Below are positions 1-9,202 of a stretch of 64,000 bases of DNA, in pieces (position 1 is the first letter of the stretch; each line of letters starts with the position of its first letter). The position numbers were made by a program, and so were the translations under genes. The DNA is from Actinoplanes flavus. Lineage in GTDB: Bacteria; Actinomycetota; Actinomycetes; Mycobacteriales; Micromonosporaceae. The stretch lies in assembly GCF_017592555.1 (NCBI RefSeq), contig NZ_JAGFNS010000002.1:344954-408953 (forward strand). The letters run 5' to 3'. The notes under the pieces were generated by a model. That model did no database searches. It was not told where the DNA came from and was given only the letters and a program-made list of their open reading frames with translations.

Positions 1-1
1 C

Positions 2-520
2 GACGACGGCAAGGACCGGCCGCCCGGCGAACCCGGCACCGTCTACCTCCAGATGGGCGACGCCACCTTCGAATACCACGGAGACGCCGAGAAGACCCGC
101 GCCTCCTGGCGGGACCGGATGTTCACCGTCGGCGACATCGGCTACCTCGACGACGACGGCTACCTGTTCCTCTGCGACCGGGCCAGCGACGTGATCATCA
201 CCGGCGGCGTCAACGTCTACCCCGCCGAGATCGAGAACGAGCTGGCCGTCCACCCGGCGGTCGCCGACGCCGCGGTCTTCGGCATCCCGCACGACGAGTG
301 GGGCGAGGAGATCAAAGCCGTGGTCCAGCCCCGGCCCGGCATCAACCCCGGCCCCGCCCTCACCACCGAACTGCTCGCCTTCCTGGCCGGCCGGGTGGCC
401 CGCTTCAAACTGCCCCGCACCGTCGACTACGTCGCCGAACTGCCCCGCGACCCGAACGGCAAGCTCTACAAGCGCCACCTCCGCGACCCCTACTGGTCCG
501 GCCGAGACCGCGCCATCTAG
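2..520 (+). CDS. Acyl-CoA synthetase (AMP-forming), C-terminal part
   Basis: The frame is open from base 2 to TAG at 518-520, so only the last ~172 residues of an ANL-family acyl-CoA ligase are in the window. Visible motifs are the hinge-region GDIGYLDDDGYL, then ITGGVNVYPAEIE, and near the C-terminus PNGKLYKR, whose lysine matches the catalytic lysine of the family. Such enzymes activate a carboxylic acid with ATP and CoA. The substrate cannot be read from this fragment. Its position next to fadD19 and echA19 makes a fatty or steroid side-chain acid plausible, which is inference. Confidence 0.85.
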   Translation, partial: DDGKDRPPGEPGTVYLQMGDATFEYHGDAEKTRASWRDRMFTVGDIGYLDDDGYLFLCDRASDVIITGGVNVYPAEIENELAVHPAVADAAVFGIPHDEWGEEIKAVVQPRPGINPGPALTTELLAFLAGRVARFKLPRTVDYVAELPRDPNGKLYKRHLRDPYWSGRDRAI

Positions 521-556
521 ACAACCTTTGCGGTCGAGGTCCGCGTTTCGCTTCCG

Positions 557-676
557 GCCCCTTTCCTGGTACGCCTGTCGTCGTCCCGTTTCTATTCGTC
601 CCGTTCCGCCCGCCCGCCCGTCTCGCTGCCCACTCCCGCCTGTGCCGCCCCCGCCGGGCGGAGATCGGTCGGCCAC
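557..676 (-). repeat. Dispersed intergenic repeat, copy 1 (reverse orientation)
   Basis: Read on the minus strand this matches the copy at 24587-24700 over most of its length: CGGCACAGG, GAGTGGGCAG, GGCGGAACGG and a terminal GTACC..GGAAAGG. It begins about 40 bases past the stop of the acyl-CoA synthetase fragment. The rest of the 521-995 interval holds only a possible hairpin near 899-926; I see no gene there. Confidence 0.6.
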
Positions 677-898
677 TCACGCATGTGCTGCCGCCCCCGC
701 CGGGCGGGTGGTTGCGGTTGGTGCTTGCCAGGCACCCGGGTGCGGCTCCCGGCGGTCACGCCGCTCGCGCCACGCGGAGGTGAACGCACACGAAAGCCGT
801 CACGTGGGCTGCCGTCGCGGCGATAGGCCACGTAGGCGACCACGACACCGCCACCGTGCGCGCCCACCCTCGTGCAAGCACGACCAACCGTCCCGGGC

Positions 899-926
899 GG
901 CCGGCGCAACGGCCGCGTCGCCGGCC
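899..926 (-). terminator. GC-rich hairpin past echA19
   Basis: GGCCGGCG (899-906) and CGCCGGCC (919-926) form 8-bp arms around a 12-base loop, about 70 bases beyond the echA19 stop codon. There is no U tract, so this is only a candidate terminator. Confidence 0.35.
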
Positions 927-995
927 GGACCCGGCAATTGCTCGCGAGGCGCCGCGGGACGGGGTGGTTTGGCGGGAACGGGCACGTCCGTACGA

Positions 996-1775
996 TCAAA
1001 CGCCTTTGAAGTGGGGTTTTCGTTTTTCGATGAAGGCGCGCGGGCCCTCCTTGGCGTCCTCGGACATGAAGACGCGGATGCCGATGCGGGATTCGAGGGC
1101 GAACGCCTCGTTCTCCGGCAGGCCCTCGGTCTCGCGGATGGTGCGCAGGATGGCCTGCACGGCGAGGGGGCCGTTCGCGGCGATCGTCTCGGCGATTCTC
1201 AAGGCATGCGCCAGGGCTTCGCCATCGGGGACGACGTGGCCGATCAGTCCGGCGTCGCGGGCCTCGAAGGCGGTCAGGTGCCGGCCGGTGAGCAGGAGAT
1301 CGGCGGCCACCGTGTAGGGCAGCTGGCGTGGCAGCCGGACCGCCGAGCCGCCGAGCGGGAACAGCCCCCACCGGGCCTCGGAGACGCCGAAGCGGGCGCT
1401 CTCGCCGGCCACCCGCACGTCGGTGGCCTGCAGGATCTCGGTGCCGCCGGCGACGGCCGGACCTTCCACGGCGGCGATCAGCGGCTTGGTCAGACGGCGG
1501 CCCTTGAGCAGCGCGTCGATGCGGGACAGGTCGGTGCCGTTGGACCGGAACCCGTCGCCGGGGTGCTCGGCGGTCATGGCGCGAAGGTCGGCGCCCGCAC
1601 AGAACGCGCCACCCGCGCCGGTCAGGATCGCCACCCGGATCGACGGGTCGGTGTCGACCCGGTCCCAGGCGTCGCGCATCACCGCCATCATCGCGGGGGA
1701 GAGCGCGTTGCGGACCTCCGGCCGGTTCATCGTGACGATCAGGATCGGTCCGCGCTGTTCGACGAGAGCGTCCAC
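996..1775 (-). CDS. echA19: Enoyl-CoA hydratase, EchA19-like (steroid side chain)
   Basis: A 259-residue crotonase. It has the oxyanion-hole region GAFCAGADL and both glutamates expected of an active hydratase: one in AGGTEILQ and one in [10 protein letters not shown]. From memory it aligns almost end to end with M. tuberculosis EchA19 (Rv3516), sharing [17 protein letters not shown] and [12 protein letters not shown]. EchA19 hydrates enoyl-CoA intermediates of cholesterol side-chain beta-oxidation. The gene diverges from fadD19 with a KstR-like box between them, the same layout as Rv3515c/Rv3516. The start ATG at 1775 gives the normal family length. Confidence 0.9.
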   Translation of the reverse strand: MDALVEQRGPILIVTMNRPEVRNALSPAMMAVMRDAWDRVDTDPSIRVAILTGAGGAFCAGADLRAMTAEHPGDGFRSNGTDLSRIDALLKGRRLTKPLIAAVEGPAVAGGTEILQATDVRVAGESARFGVSEARWGLFPLGGSAVRLPRQLPYTVAADLLLTGRHLTAFEARDAGLIGHVVPDGEALAHALRIAETIAANGPLAVQAILRTIRETEGLPENEAFALESRIGIRVFMSEDAKEGPRAFIEKRKPHFKGV

Positions 1776-1813
1776 CCGGTTTCCCTCCCAGTGCCAAACT
1801 CTTGCTCCGGAAC

Positions 1814-1827
1814 GATAACAGGTTCTA
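1814..1827. promoter_or_regulatory. KstR-type operator, echA19/fadD19
   Basis: GATAACAGGTTCTA matches TnnAACnnGTTnnA at all fixed positions but the first. It lies between divergent echA19 and fadD19 and ends 11 bases before the fadD19 ATG. Confidence 0.75.
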
Positions 1828-1837
1828 CTTTGCGTTG

Positions 1838-3421
1838 ATGGCGGCCAATATTGCGGACCTGTTCGAGCACGCGGTCGACGCCTTCTCCGATCGCGTCGCG
1901 GTGGCCTGCGGCGAGCGTGAGACCACCTACGCGGAGCTGGAGGAGAGCGCCAACCGTTTGGCCCATTTCCTGCGAAGTCGAGGAGTGGGCAAGGGCGCCC
2001 ACGTCGGGCTGTACGCGGGCAACTCGATCGAGGCCGTGGTGGCCATGATCGCCGTGTACAAGCTGCGCGCCGTGGTCGTCAACGTCAACTACCGGTATGT
2101 GGAGAACGAGTTACAGTACCTGTTCGAGGACGCCTCCCTGACCGCGCTGATCCACGACCGCGGATTCTCGGCGAAGGTCCGGGCCGTGGGCGGCGGCCTG
2201 GACACCACGATCGCCCTGCCGGACGGGACCGATGCCGACATCCCGGGCGTCTCCTACGCGGACGCCGTCGCCGCCGGCAAACCCGACCGGGACTTCGAGC
2301 CCCGTGAGGGCGACGACATCTACCTGCTCTACACCGGCGGCACCACCGGCTACCCGAAGGGCGTCATCTGGCGGCACGAGGACGTGTGGCGAGTTCTCGG
2401 TGGTGGCATCGATTTCATGTCCGGCATCCCCGTCGAGGACGAGTGGGCCCAGTCCCGGCGCGGCGCCGAGATGCCGCCGATGGTCCGGTTCTGCCTCGCC
2501 CCGCTCATCCACGGCAACGCCCAGTGGGCCGCCCTCGCGGCGCTGTTCGGCGGCGACACCGTGGTGTTCCTGCCCCACTTCGACCCGGACGACGTGTGGC
2601 GGGTGATCGAACGCCGCCAGGTCAACGTGGTGGTCCTGATCGGCGACGCGATGGCCCGGCCGATCATCGAGGCGTACCTGGCCGGCAACTACGACGGATC
2701 CTCGCTGGTGGCGATCTCGTCCAGTGCCGCCCTGTTCTCGCCATCGGTGAAGCGGCAGTACCTGGAGGCGCTGCCCAACGTCATGGTCACCGACGCGATC
2801 GGCTCCTCGGAGACCGGATTCGCCGGCATCGGCATCGTCGCCGACGTCCAGGGCGGCGCCGTCGACGGGCCGCGGGTCATGCCCGGCCCGGACACCATCG
2901 TCATCGACGAGTACGGCAACAAGGCCGCACCCGGCGTCGTCGGCCGGCTGGCCCGCGGCGGGCACGTGCCGCTCGGCTACCACAAGGATCCGGAGAAGAC
3001 CGCCGCGCTGCTCACCGAGGTGGACGGGGTCCGCTACGCGATACCCGGCGACCTGGCCCGGATCGAGGAGGACGGCACCCTCACCCTGCTCGGCCGTGGC
3101 AACACGTGCGTCAACACCGGCGGCGAGAAGGTCTTCCCCGAAGAGGTCGAGGGCGCCCTGAAAGCCCATCCGGACGTGTTCGACGCCCTGGTCATCGGTG
3201 CGCCCGACGACCTGCTCGGCCAGAAGGTCGTCGCCCTCGTCCAGACCCGCCCCGGCGCGACCCTCGACCTGGACGACCTCGACACCCACGTGCGGCAGCG
3301 CATCGCCGGCTACAAGGTGCCGCGCCGGATCTGGGTGGTCGACGGGATCCAGCGCACCATCAGCGGCAAGGCCGACTACCGGTGGGCGCACACCTACGCG
3401 AGGGAGCACCATGCGGACTGA
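1838..3421 (+). CDS. fadD19: Steroid side-chain acyl-CoA synthetase, FadD19-like
   Basis: A 527-residue AMP-forming ligase. It has the P-loop-like motif [11 protein letters not shown] near residue 165, [14 protein letters not shown] and [13 protein letters not shown], and ends with SGKADYRW, whose lysine matches the catalytic one. From memory it matches M. tuberculosis FadD19 (Rv3515c) throughout. FadD19 makes the CoA thioester of C26/C24 steroid side-chain acids with ATP before beta-oxidation. ATG 1838 is chosen over the in-frame TTG at 1802 because the upstream codons overlap the KstR box and homologues begin near 1838. No Shine-Dalgarno is obvious, so a leaderless mRNA is possible. Its 3' end overlaps the next gene by 11 bases. 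Confidence 0.9.
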   Translation: MAANIADLFEHAVDAFSDRVAVACGERETTYAELEESANRLAHFLRSRGVGKGAHVGLYAGNSIEAVVAMIAVYKLRAVVVNVNYRYVENELQYLFEDASLTALIHDRGFSAKVRAVGGGLDTTIALPDGTDADIPGVSYADAVAAGKPDRDFEPREGDDIYLLYTGGTTGYPKGVIWRHEDVWRVLGGGIDFMSGIPVEDEWAQSRRGAEMPPMVRFCLAPLIHGNAQWAALAALFGGDTVVFLPHFDPDDVWRVIERRQVNVVVLIGDAMARPIIEAYLAGNYDGSSLVAISSSAALFSPSVKRQYLEALPNVMVTDAIGSSETGFAGIGIVADVQGGAVDGPRVMPGPDTIVIDEYGNKAAPGVVGRLARGGHVPLGYHKDPEKTAALLTEVDGVRYAIPGDLARIEEDGTLTLLGRGNTCVNTGGEKVFPEEVEGALKAHPDVFDALVIGAPDDLLGQKVVALVQTRPGATLDLDDLDTHVRQRIAGYKVPRRIWVVDGIQRTISGKADYRWAHTYAREHHAD

Positions 3422-4496
3422 CCTCTGCGACCTGCTCGGCGTCGACCATCCGATCGTCGGGTTCAGCCCGTCCGAGCACGTCGTCGCGGCCATCAGCCGG
3501 GCCGGCGGGTTCGGGGTGCTCGGCTGCGTCCGGTTCAACGACGCCGCCGAACTCGACACCGTCCTCACCTGGCTGGACCGGGAGACCGAGGGCCGCCCCT
3601 ACGGCGTTGACGTGGTGATGCCCGGCAAAGTCCCCACCGAGGGACTGCCCGCCGACCTCGGTGAACTGATCCCTCCCGGACACCGCGACTTCGTCGAACG
3701 GACCCTGCAACGCCTCGGCGTCCCCCCGCTCGGGGCCGCCTCGGACCGGCCCGGCGTCCTCGGCTGGCTGCACTCGGTCGCTCGCAGTCACGTCGAAGTG
3801 GCTCTCCAGCACCCGGTCCGGCTGATCGCCAACGCGCTCGGCCCGCCGCCACCGGACGTCATCGCCCAGGCCCACGACCGTGGTCTGCTGGTCGCCGCGC
3901 TCGCCGGCCGGGCCGACCACGCCCGCGGTCATGTGGCGGCCGGAGTCGACATCGTGGTCGCTCAGGGCTATGAAGCCGGCGGGCACACCGGGGAGATCGC
4001 CAGCATGGTGCTGGTCCCGGAGATCGTCGACGCGGTCGGCGTACCGGTCCTGGCGGCCGGCGGCATCGGCAGCGGACGCCAGATCGCCGCCGCCCTCGCC
4101 CTCGGCGCGCGCGGCGTGTGGATGGGCTCGGTCTGGCTCGGCTCCAGCGAATACCGCAGCGCCCCGGCACTGCGCGACGCTCTCCTCCAAGCCGGCTCCG
4201 GCGACACCGTGCGTAGCCGCATCTACTCCGGCAAACCGGCCCGCCTGTTGCGCAACCGCTGGACCGAGGCATGGTCCGAATCAGACGCGCCCGCACCACT
4301 TCCGATGCCGTTGCAGAACCTGCTCGTCTCCGGGGCCCACGACCGCCTGATGGCCTCCGGGGACCCGACCGTCGTACCGATGCCGGTCGGCCAGATCGTT
4401 GGCCGGATGAACGAGGTCCGCCCCGTTTCCGCCATCCTCACCGACCTGGTCACCGAAGCCGACGAAACCCTCTCCCAAATCCACAAACTCCTCTGA
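3411..4496 (+). CDS. Nitronate monooxygenase / 2-nitropropane dioxygenase-like FMN oxidoreductase
   Basis: A 361-residue TIM-barrel flavoprotein of the NPD/NMO family. It shows GYEAGGHTG and VLAAGGIGSGRQ, the phosphate-binding parts of the FMN site, and LGARGVWMGSVWLGS. ATG 3411 overlaps the fadD19 stop by 11 bases, so the two are probably translated together. NMO-like proteins recur in actinobacterial steroid clusters (IpdC is one), but this copy is only distantly like IpdC at 30674-31723, and its substrate is unknown. It is likely regulated with fadD19 through the box at 1814. Confidence 0.8.
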   Translation: MRTDLCDLLGVDHPIVGFSPSEHVVAAISRAGGFGVLGCVRFNDAAELDTVLTWLDRETEGRPYGVDVVMPGKVPTEGLPADLGELIPPGHRDFVERTLQRLGVPPLGAASDRPGVLGWLHSVARSHVEVALQHPVRLIANALGPPPPDVIAQAHDRGLLVAALAGRADHARGHVAAGVDIVVAQGYEAGGHTGEIASMVLVPEIVDAVGVPVLAAGGIGSGRQIAAALALGARGVWMGSVWLGSSEYRSAPALRDALLQAGSGDTVRSRIYSGKPARLLRNRWTEAWSESDAPAPLPMPLQNLLVSGAHDRLMASGDPTVVPMPVGQIVGRMNEVRPVSAILTDLVTEADETLSQIHKLL

Positions 4497-4613
4497 CCGT
4501 ACGAGGAGGGCCGCCTCGCCGCATCGAGCCAGCCCCGAGACGCCCTGCGAGCCAGGCGTTCCCTCAGGGCCGTCCCGCCCCCACCGGGCGTGAGCCTGAC
4601 CGGGCGGCTGGCG

Positions 4614-4737
4614 GCGCGCGGTCCGACCCTGGGTGGCAGGCGGCGCGCGGTCCGGCCCGGGGTGGCTGGCGGTGCGCGGTCCGGCCTGGGTGGCTGGTGG
4701 TGCATGGTCCGACCCGGGGTGGCTGGCGGTGCACGGG
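4614..4737. repeat. 29-bp degenerate tandem repeat
   Basis: Four units of 28-29 bp plus a partial one (4614, 4643, 4672, 4700, 4729), each shaped gYGCgcGGTCCgrcC..GGGTGGCtGGcG. It fills much of the gene-free stretch 4497-4811, where nothing else was seen. Confidence 0.7.
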
Positions 4738-4811
4738 TCACGGGGTCTGGCTGGTTGTCAGGGCTGTTTCACGGGAGAGCGGCAGCACTGGTGGCCGGCC
4801 GGGTTCGCCGG

Positions 4812-5375
4812 TCAGGCCGGGTCGCGGCCGATGAAGCCGATCAGGCGGGTCACCGGGTCGGCGTCGGTGGGGACGGTGACCTTCGGGCCGTACTGGCCGG
4901 AGGCCCGCAGCATCTCGTCCATCGGTTCCATGCCGGACAGCAGGAGGGTGGCGTAGGCCGGGTCCAGGAACTCGTCCTGGCCGGTGGCCCGGGCCAGATC
5001 CCAGGTGTGCATGAAGACGTCAGTCGTGTAGAAGCGGTCGATCGCCTGATCCAGGGGGAGTTCGCCGAGGTGCGGGTTGGTCAGGGTGCGGTCGGCGGTC
5101 TTCGGGTCGTCCAGGACGGCCTGGACGGCGGTGTGGTGCGCCTGCCAGGCGGCGACCGGGTCGGCATCCACTGACGGAACCGGCGGCAGGGTGACCTCCG
5201 AGCCGGAGGCCAGGAAGCCGGGGAGCCACTCGACCAGGTGGCGGACCACGTCGCGGGCGGTCCAACCGGCGACCGGGGCCGGCGCGTCCCAGTCCTGGGC
5301 GCCGGTCACACGGGCGGTGAAGCCTGCGGCGATCTCGCGGTGCCGTTCGGCGGGTGACAGTTCGGCGAGTGTCAT
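4812..5375 (-). CDS. TIGR03086-like / maleylpyruvate-isomerase-type DinB metal-binding protein
   Basis: A 187-residue four-helix protein of the DinB/MDMPI type. Histidines in RDVVRHLVEW and VFMHTWDLA are at the positions used for metal binding in this family; GWTARDVV and GFIGRDPA fit the actinobacterial TIGR03086 subgroup. Such proteins are often mycothiol-dependent transferases or isomerases, but the reaction here is unknown. ATG 5375 has GAGAGGA about 9 bases upstream on the coding strand; the longer frame to 5471 would add a Pro/Arg-rich tail of no family character. It appears to be monocistronic. Confidence 0.75.
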   Translation of the reverse strand: MTLAELSPAERHREIAAGFTARVTGAQDWDAPAPVAGWTARDVVRHLVEWLPGFLASGSEVTLPPVPSVDADPVAAWQAHHTAVQAVLDDPKTADRTLTNPHLGELPLDQAIDRFYTTDVFMHTWDLARATGQDEFLDPAYATLLLSGMEPMDEMLRASGQYGPKVTVPTDADPVTRLIGFIGRDPA

Positions 5376-5514
5376 CCTTGGCGTCCTCTCTCGATCTGGC
5401 TGCGTGGGAGTTTCGATCCGGCCGGGTGGTGGCGATCGGGCTCGAGGTTCGCGATCTGGCCGTAGTTTCAACCTATCAGTTGAAACGGTCCCATGGGGGT
5501 GAGGCCGGCTCGGC

Positions 5515-6105
5515 AGTTCAGCTGGGTGGTCGTGGTGCCACGTGGTGTTCCGCTGGGCGTGTGGTGGTGAGGCTGGCCGGGCCGGTCAGCTGGGTGGTCG
5601 TGGTGTTTCGCTGGGCGTGTGGCGGTGAGACTGGCCGGGCAGGGGAGCTGGACGGTTGTGGCGCAACGTGGTGTGCCGCTGAGTTCGTGGGGGTGAGGTC
5701 GGCTCGGCAAGTCAGTTGGGTGGTTGTGGTGCCGCGTGGCGGTCCGTTGGGCTTGTGGGGGTGGGGTCGCCCCGGCGGTCGCGGCACGACCGCGCGTTTC
5801 GCTCGGCTCGCGGGGTGAGGTCGGCCCGGCGGTCGCGGCACGGCCGCGCGGTGTTCCGTTGGGCTTGTGGGGGTGGGGTCGGCTCGGCGGTCGCGGCACG
5901 ACCGCGCGTTTCGCTCGGCTCGCGGGGGTGGGGTCGGCTCGGCGGTCGCGGCACGATCGCGCGTTTCGTTCGGCTCGCGGGGGTGGGGTCGGCTCGGCGG
6001 TCGCGGCACGATCGCGCGTTTCGTTCGGCTCGCGGGGGTGGGGTCGGCCCGGCGGTCGCGGCACGACTGCGCGTTTCGCTCGGCTCGCGGGGTGCTTCGG
6101 GACGG
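5515..6105. repeat. Tandem repeat array with 55-bp core units
   Basis: The core GGCGGTCGCGGCACG starts at 5774, 5828, 5886, 5941, 5996 and 6051, giving six units with spacing 54-58 and mostly 55 bp. Each continues into ..CGCGCGTTTCGYTCGGCTCGCGGGG. Upstream (5515-5770) a more decayed series of GTCAGCTGGGTGGTCGTGGTG-like units has a 65-70 bp period. The array fills most of the 5376-6268 gap. ORFs read through it are low-complexity and not credible genes. No unique spacers are present, so it is not CRISPR. Confidence 0.8.
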
Positions 6106-6146
6106 TCGGTGTTCGGCGGGGCGGGGAACGCCGTACCGGAAATGGT
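6045..6146 (+). repeat. Dispersed intergenic repeat, divergent copy
   Basis: The last 55-bp unit runs into GGCGGGGCGGGGAACGCCG and GTACCGGAAATGG, the same terminal module as the copies at 17201-17287 and 24587-24700. This suggests the array grew from this repeat family. It is not next to a gene 3' end, unlike the other copies. Confidence 0.45.
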
Positions 6147-6268
6147 GTTGATCGGCCGGACTCCGCCGGTGGGGTGAGTTTTCGGCCGGGGCGGGCGGAA
6201 AGGCGGCTGACGCCGAAGGGCCGGCGGATGATGAGAAGCGGTAACCGTCGTCGCTCGTTGGAGCTGAC

Positions 6269-7261
6269 ATGCAGACCATTCGGAGATCGCTTGCCCTGTT
6301 CGTGGCCGTTCTGTGTGTGACCACTGTGCCGGCTGTGCCGGCCTCGGCCCGGCCCGCCGGATTCGGGGAAGGCGTTCCGGTCGAAGCCCCACCGGGCCTG
6401 GTCGCCGTGCAGCGGCCGGAGGGTGATGGGCCCGCCGACATTCCCGACTGGATGACCCGCGAGGCGCGATGGCGGCAGGCCGCTCGGATCCGCGCCCAGT
6501 CCGGCTCGGCGGCCGGGCACGGCGGCGCGACCGGCCCCGTGTCCGGCGGTGCCAACACCCACGGATCTGTGCCCGGCGGCGGTCACGGATCTGTGCCTCG
6601 CGGCGGTCACGGATCTTTGCCTGGGGGCGGGATCGGATCTGTGCCCGGCGGTGGCCACGGGTCTGTGCCCGGTCCCGATGGTGGGCACGGGTCTGTGCCT
6701 GATCCTGACGGGGGTCGCGGGTCTGTGGGCGGGCCCGCCACTTCACCAGCGGGCCCGATTCCGGACGGGGCCATGCTCGGGCCCGACGACCTGGGCGGTG
6801 TCGCCCCGCTCGCGGTGGACCGTGACAGCTGGGTGCGGCTGCGCCCACCTCAGCCGTGCGAGGGTGACTACCCGGAGGCCAAAGCCGAGCGTGCCGTCAC
6901 CGCGGTGATCGACGTCGACCGGGCGCCGATCGCGGTGATGGAGTACGTCGGCGTCTACCGCCGCGGTGAGGCGCGCCGCTACCTGCGCGAACTCCGTGAC
7001 GTCCTGAAGGTCTGCGAGGGTACCGCCTGGCGGATCGAGGCCACCGGTGTCGCCGGCCCGGACTCGCTGCTGCTGCGGTACAGCGACACCTTCGAGCACG
7101 TCGACAAGTGGATCACCCATCACACCTACCTCGTGGTCGCTCGTAAGGGCCGGGCCGTGGTGCTGGTCGCCGATGCCGGCTGGGAGACCGACAGCGGCGA
7201 CCCGGCAGTGGCCCGCAGGCTGATCACCCCCGCGCTACGGCGGGCGGCTGGCCTTCACTGA
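6269..7261 (+). CDS. Secreted protein with Gly-Ser-Val-Pro repeats, unknown function
   Basis: A 330-residue protein. The first ~27 residues form a Sec signal peptide (Arg pair, hydrophobic LALFVAVLCVTTV, then PASA before RP). Residues ~96-152 are low-complexity repeats of the form HGSVPGGG, varying to GSVPDPDGG. The C-terminal ~170 residues look globular, with two cysteines (one in QPCEGDY, one in LKVCEGT) that could form a disulfide. I do not recognise the family. The 3' end overlaps the convergent ABC transporter gene by 38 bp. Confidence 0.75.
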   Translation: MQTIRRSLALFVAVLCVTTVPAVPASARPAGFGEGVPVEAPPGLVAVQRPEGDGPADIPDWMTREARWRQAARIRAQSGSAAGHGGATGPVSGGANTHGSVPGGGHGSVPRGGHGSLPGGGIGSVPGGGHGSVPGPDGGHGSVPDPDGGRGSVGGPATSPAGPIPDGAMLGPDDLGGVAPLAVDRDSWVRLRPPQPCEGDYPEAKAERAVTAVIDVDRAPIAVMEYVGVYRRGEARRYLRELRDVLKVCEGTAWRIEATGVAGPDSLLLRYSDTFEHVDKWITHHTYLVVARKGRAVVLVADAGWETDSGDPAVARRLITPALRRAAGLH

Positions 7262-9110
7262 ACTGCGTCCGGTACAGCTGCTCGTAACGCCCACCGGCGG
7301 CGAGCAGCTCCGGATGGGTGCCCCGCTCGACGACCCGCCCCTCCTCGACGACCAGGATCTGGTCGGCCGCCCGGACCGTGGACAACCGGTGGGCGATCAC
7401 CACCGCGGTACGCCCGGACAGCGCCTCGCCGAGCGCCGCCTGCACCGCCGCCTCGGACGTCGAGTCCAGGTGGGCGGTCGCCTCGTCGAGCACCACCACC
7501 CGGGGCCGGGCCAGCAGCAGCCGGGCGATGGTGAGCCGCTGCCGCTCCCCGCCGGAGAGCCGGTAGCCGCGCTCGCCGATGACCGTGTCCAGCCCGTCCG
7601 GCAGCGACTCGATCAGGTCGGCGATGTGGGCGCGGCGTAACACGTCCCACAGGTCCTCCTCGGTGGCCGACGGACGGGCCAGCATCAGGTTGGCGCGCAC
7701 CGACTCGTGGAACAGGTGACCGTCCTGCGTGACCATGCCGAGCGCCTGCCGCAGCGAGGTGGCGCTCAGGTCCCGCACGTCGACCCCGCCGAGCCGGACC
7801 GCGCCGGAACCGGCGTCGTACAGCCGTGGCAGCAGGCTCGCCATCGTGGACTTGCCGGCCCCGGACGACCCGACCAGCGCCACCATCTGCCCCGGCTCGG
7901 CCCGGAACGAGATGCCGTGCAGCACCTCCTCGCCGCCGCGGGTGTCCAGCGTCGCCACCTCCTCCAGGGAGGCCAGCGACACCTTGTCGGCCGACGGGTA
8001 CGCGAATCGCACGTCGTCGAACTCGACCGCGACCGGCCCGTCCGGCACCGGGCGGGCGTCCGGCTTCTCCTCGATCAGCGGTTTCAGGTCGAGCACCTCG
8101 AAGACCCGCTCGAAGCTGACCAGGGCGCTCATCACCTCGACCCGGGCGCTGGCCAGCGAGGTGAGAGGTGAATACAGCCGCGTGAGCAGGATGGCCAGCG
8201 CCACCACGGCGCCCGGGTCGAGGGAGCCGCGCAGCGCGTAGAAGCCGCCCAGTCCGTAGACCAGCGCGATCGCCACCGCCGACACCGACGTGAGCGCGGT
8301 CAGGAACGTCCATTGGGCCATCGCCGTGCGCACGCCGATGTCCCGCACCCGGCGGGCCCGTGCCGCGAACTCGGCCGACTCGGCCGACGGGTTGCCGTAG
8401 AGCTTGACCAGTGTCGCCCCGGGCGCCGAGAACCGCTCGGTCATCTGCGTGTTCATCGCCGCGTTGTGCTCGGCGGCCTCCCGCTCCAGTCCGGCCAGCC
8501 GCCCGCCGACCCGCCGGGCCGGCAGCACGAACACCGGCAGCAGCAGCAACGACAGCAGGGTGATCTGCCAGGACAGCCCGACCATGACGACCAGCGTGAG
8601 CGCCAGCCCCACCAGGTTGCCGACCACACCGGACAGCGTCTCGCTGAACGCGTGCTGTGCCCCGATCACGTCGTTGTTGAGCCGGCTGACCAGCGCCCCC
8701 GTCCGGGTGCGGGTGAAGAACGCCACCGGCATCCGCTGCACGTGGTCGAACACCATGGTCCGCAGATCCAGGATCAGGCCCTCGCCGATCCGCGCCGAGA
8801 ACCACCGCTGCACCAGGCCGAGACCCGCCTCCAGCAGCGCGATCACCGCGATCGCCACGGCCAGGGAGAGGACCAGGCGATACTCCCGGCCCTCCACGAT
8901 GGCGTCGACCACCTGACCGGCGATCACCGGGACGGCCACCGCGAGGATCGCCGTGACCACGCTGAGCAGCAGGAAGCCGGCGAGTTTGCGCCGGTGTGGC
9001 CGGGCCAGGGCCAGGATGCGCCGTAACGTGGCGCGGGAGAACGGGCGCTTGTCCTCGCGCTGGTTCATCTGGTGATACATCGCGTTCCAGGCCGCGAATT
9101 CCATGCTCAT
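7224..9110 (-). CDS. ABC exporter, fused membrane and ATPase domains
   Basis: A 628-residue half-transporter of the type IV (MsbA-like) exporter fold. Six membrane helices occupy roughly residues 40-330. The ATPase has Walker A GSSGAGKST, signature LSGGERQR, Walker B VVVLDEAT and H-loop VIAHRLST, all intact. It would work as a homodimer or with a partner not in this window. The substrate is unknown; lipids, peptides or drugs are typical. The start ATG at 9110 is followed by another Met two codons on. The region to 9203 holds the divergent promoter for the next gene. Confidence 0.9.
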   Translation of the reverse strand: MSMEFAAWNAMYHQMNQREDKRPFSRATLRRILALARPHRRKLAGFLLLSVVTAILAVAVPVIAGQVVDAIVEGREYRLVLSLAVAIAVIALLEAGLGLVQRWFSARIGEGLILDLRTMVFDHVQRMPVAFFTRTRTGALVSRLNNDVIGAQHAFSETLSGVVGNLVGLALTLVVMVGLSWQITLLSLLLLPVFVLPARRVGGRLAGLEREAAEHNAAMNTQMTERFSAPGATLVKLYGNPSAESAEFAARARRVRDIGVRTAMAQWTFLTALTSVSAVAIALVYGLGGFYALRGSLDPGAVVALAILLTRLYSPLTSLASARVEVMSALVSFERVFEVLDLKPLIEEKPDARPVPDGPVAVEFDDVRFAYPSADKVSLASLEEVATLDTRGGEEVLHGISFRAEPGQMVALVGSSGAGKSTMASLLPRLYDAGSGAVRLGGVDVRDLSATSLRQALGMVTQDGHLFHESVRANLMLARPSATEEDLWDVLRRAHIADLIESLPDGLDTVIGERGYRLSGGERQRLTIARLLLARPRVVVLDEATAHLDSTSEAAVQAALGEALSGRTAVVIAHRLSTVRAADQILVVEEGRVVERGTHPELLAAGGRYEQLYRTQFSEGQPPAVARG

Positions 9111-9202
9111 GACTCGAACCTCCCACCTGACCTGAGGTTGAGGTCAACCCGGTTTCCGTCGATGATGCGCCGGGGGTACGACAAGATTTCGGAGTGATCT
9201 TC

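Noticed and set aside
521..995. Open frames between the acyl-CoA synthetase fragment and echA19 as genes
   Set aside because: They are Arg/Pro-rich on both strands, overlap the dispersed repeat and show no motif or ribosome site.
5774..6105. Regular 55-bp repeats as a CRISPR array
   Set aside because: Units are contiguous with no unique spacers, and no cas gene is nearby.
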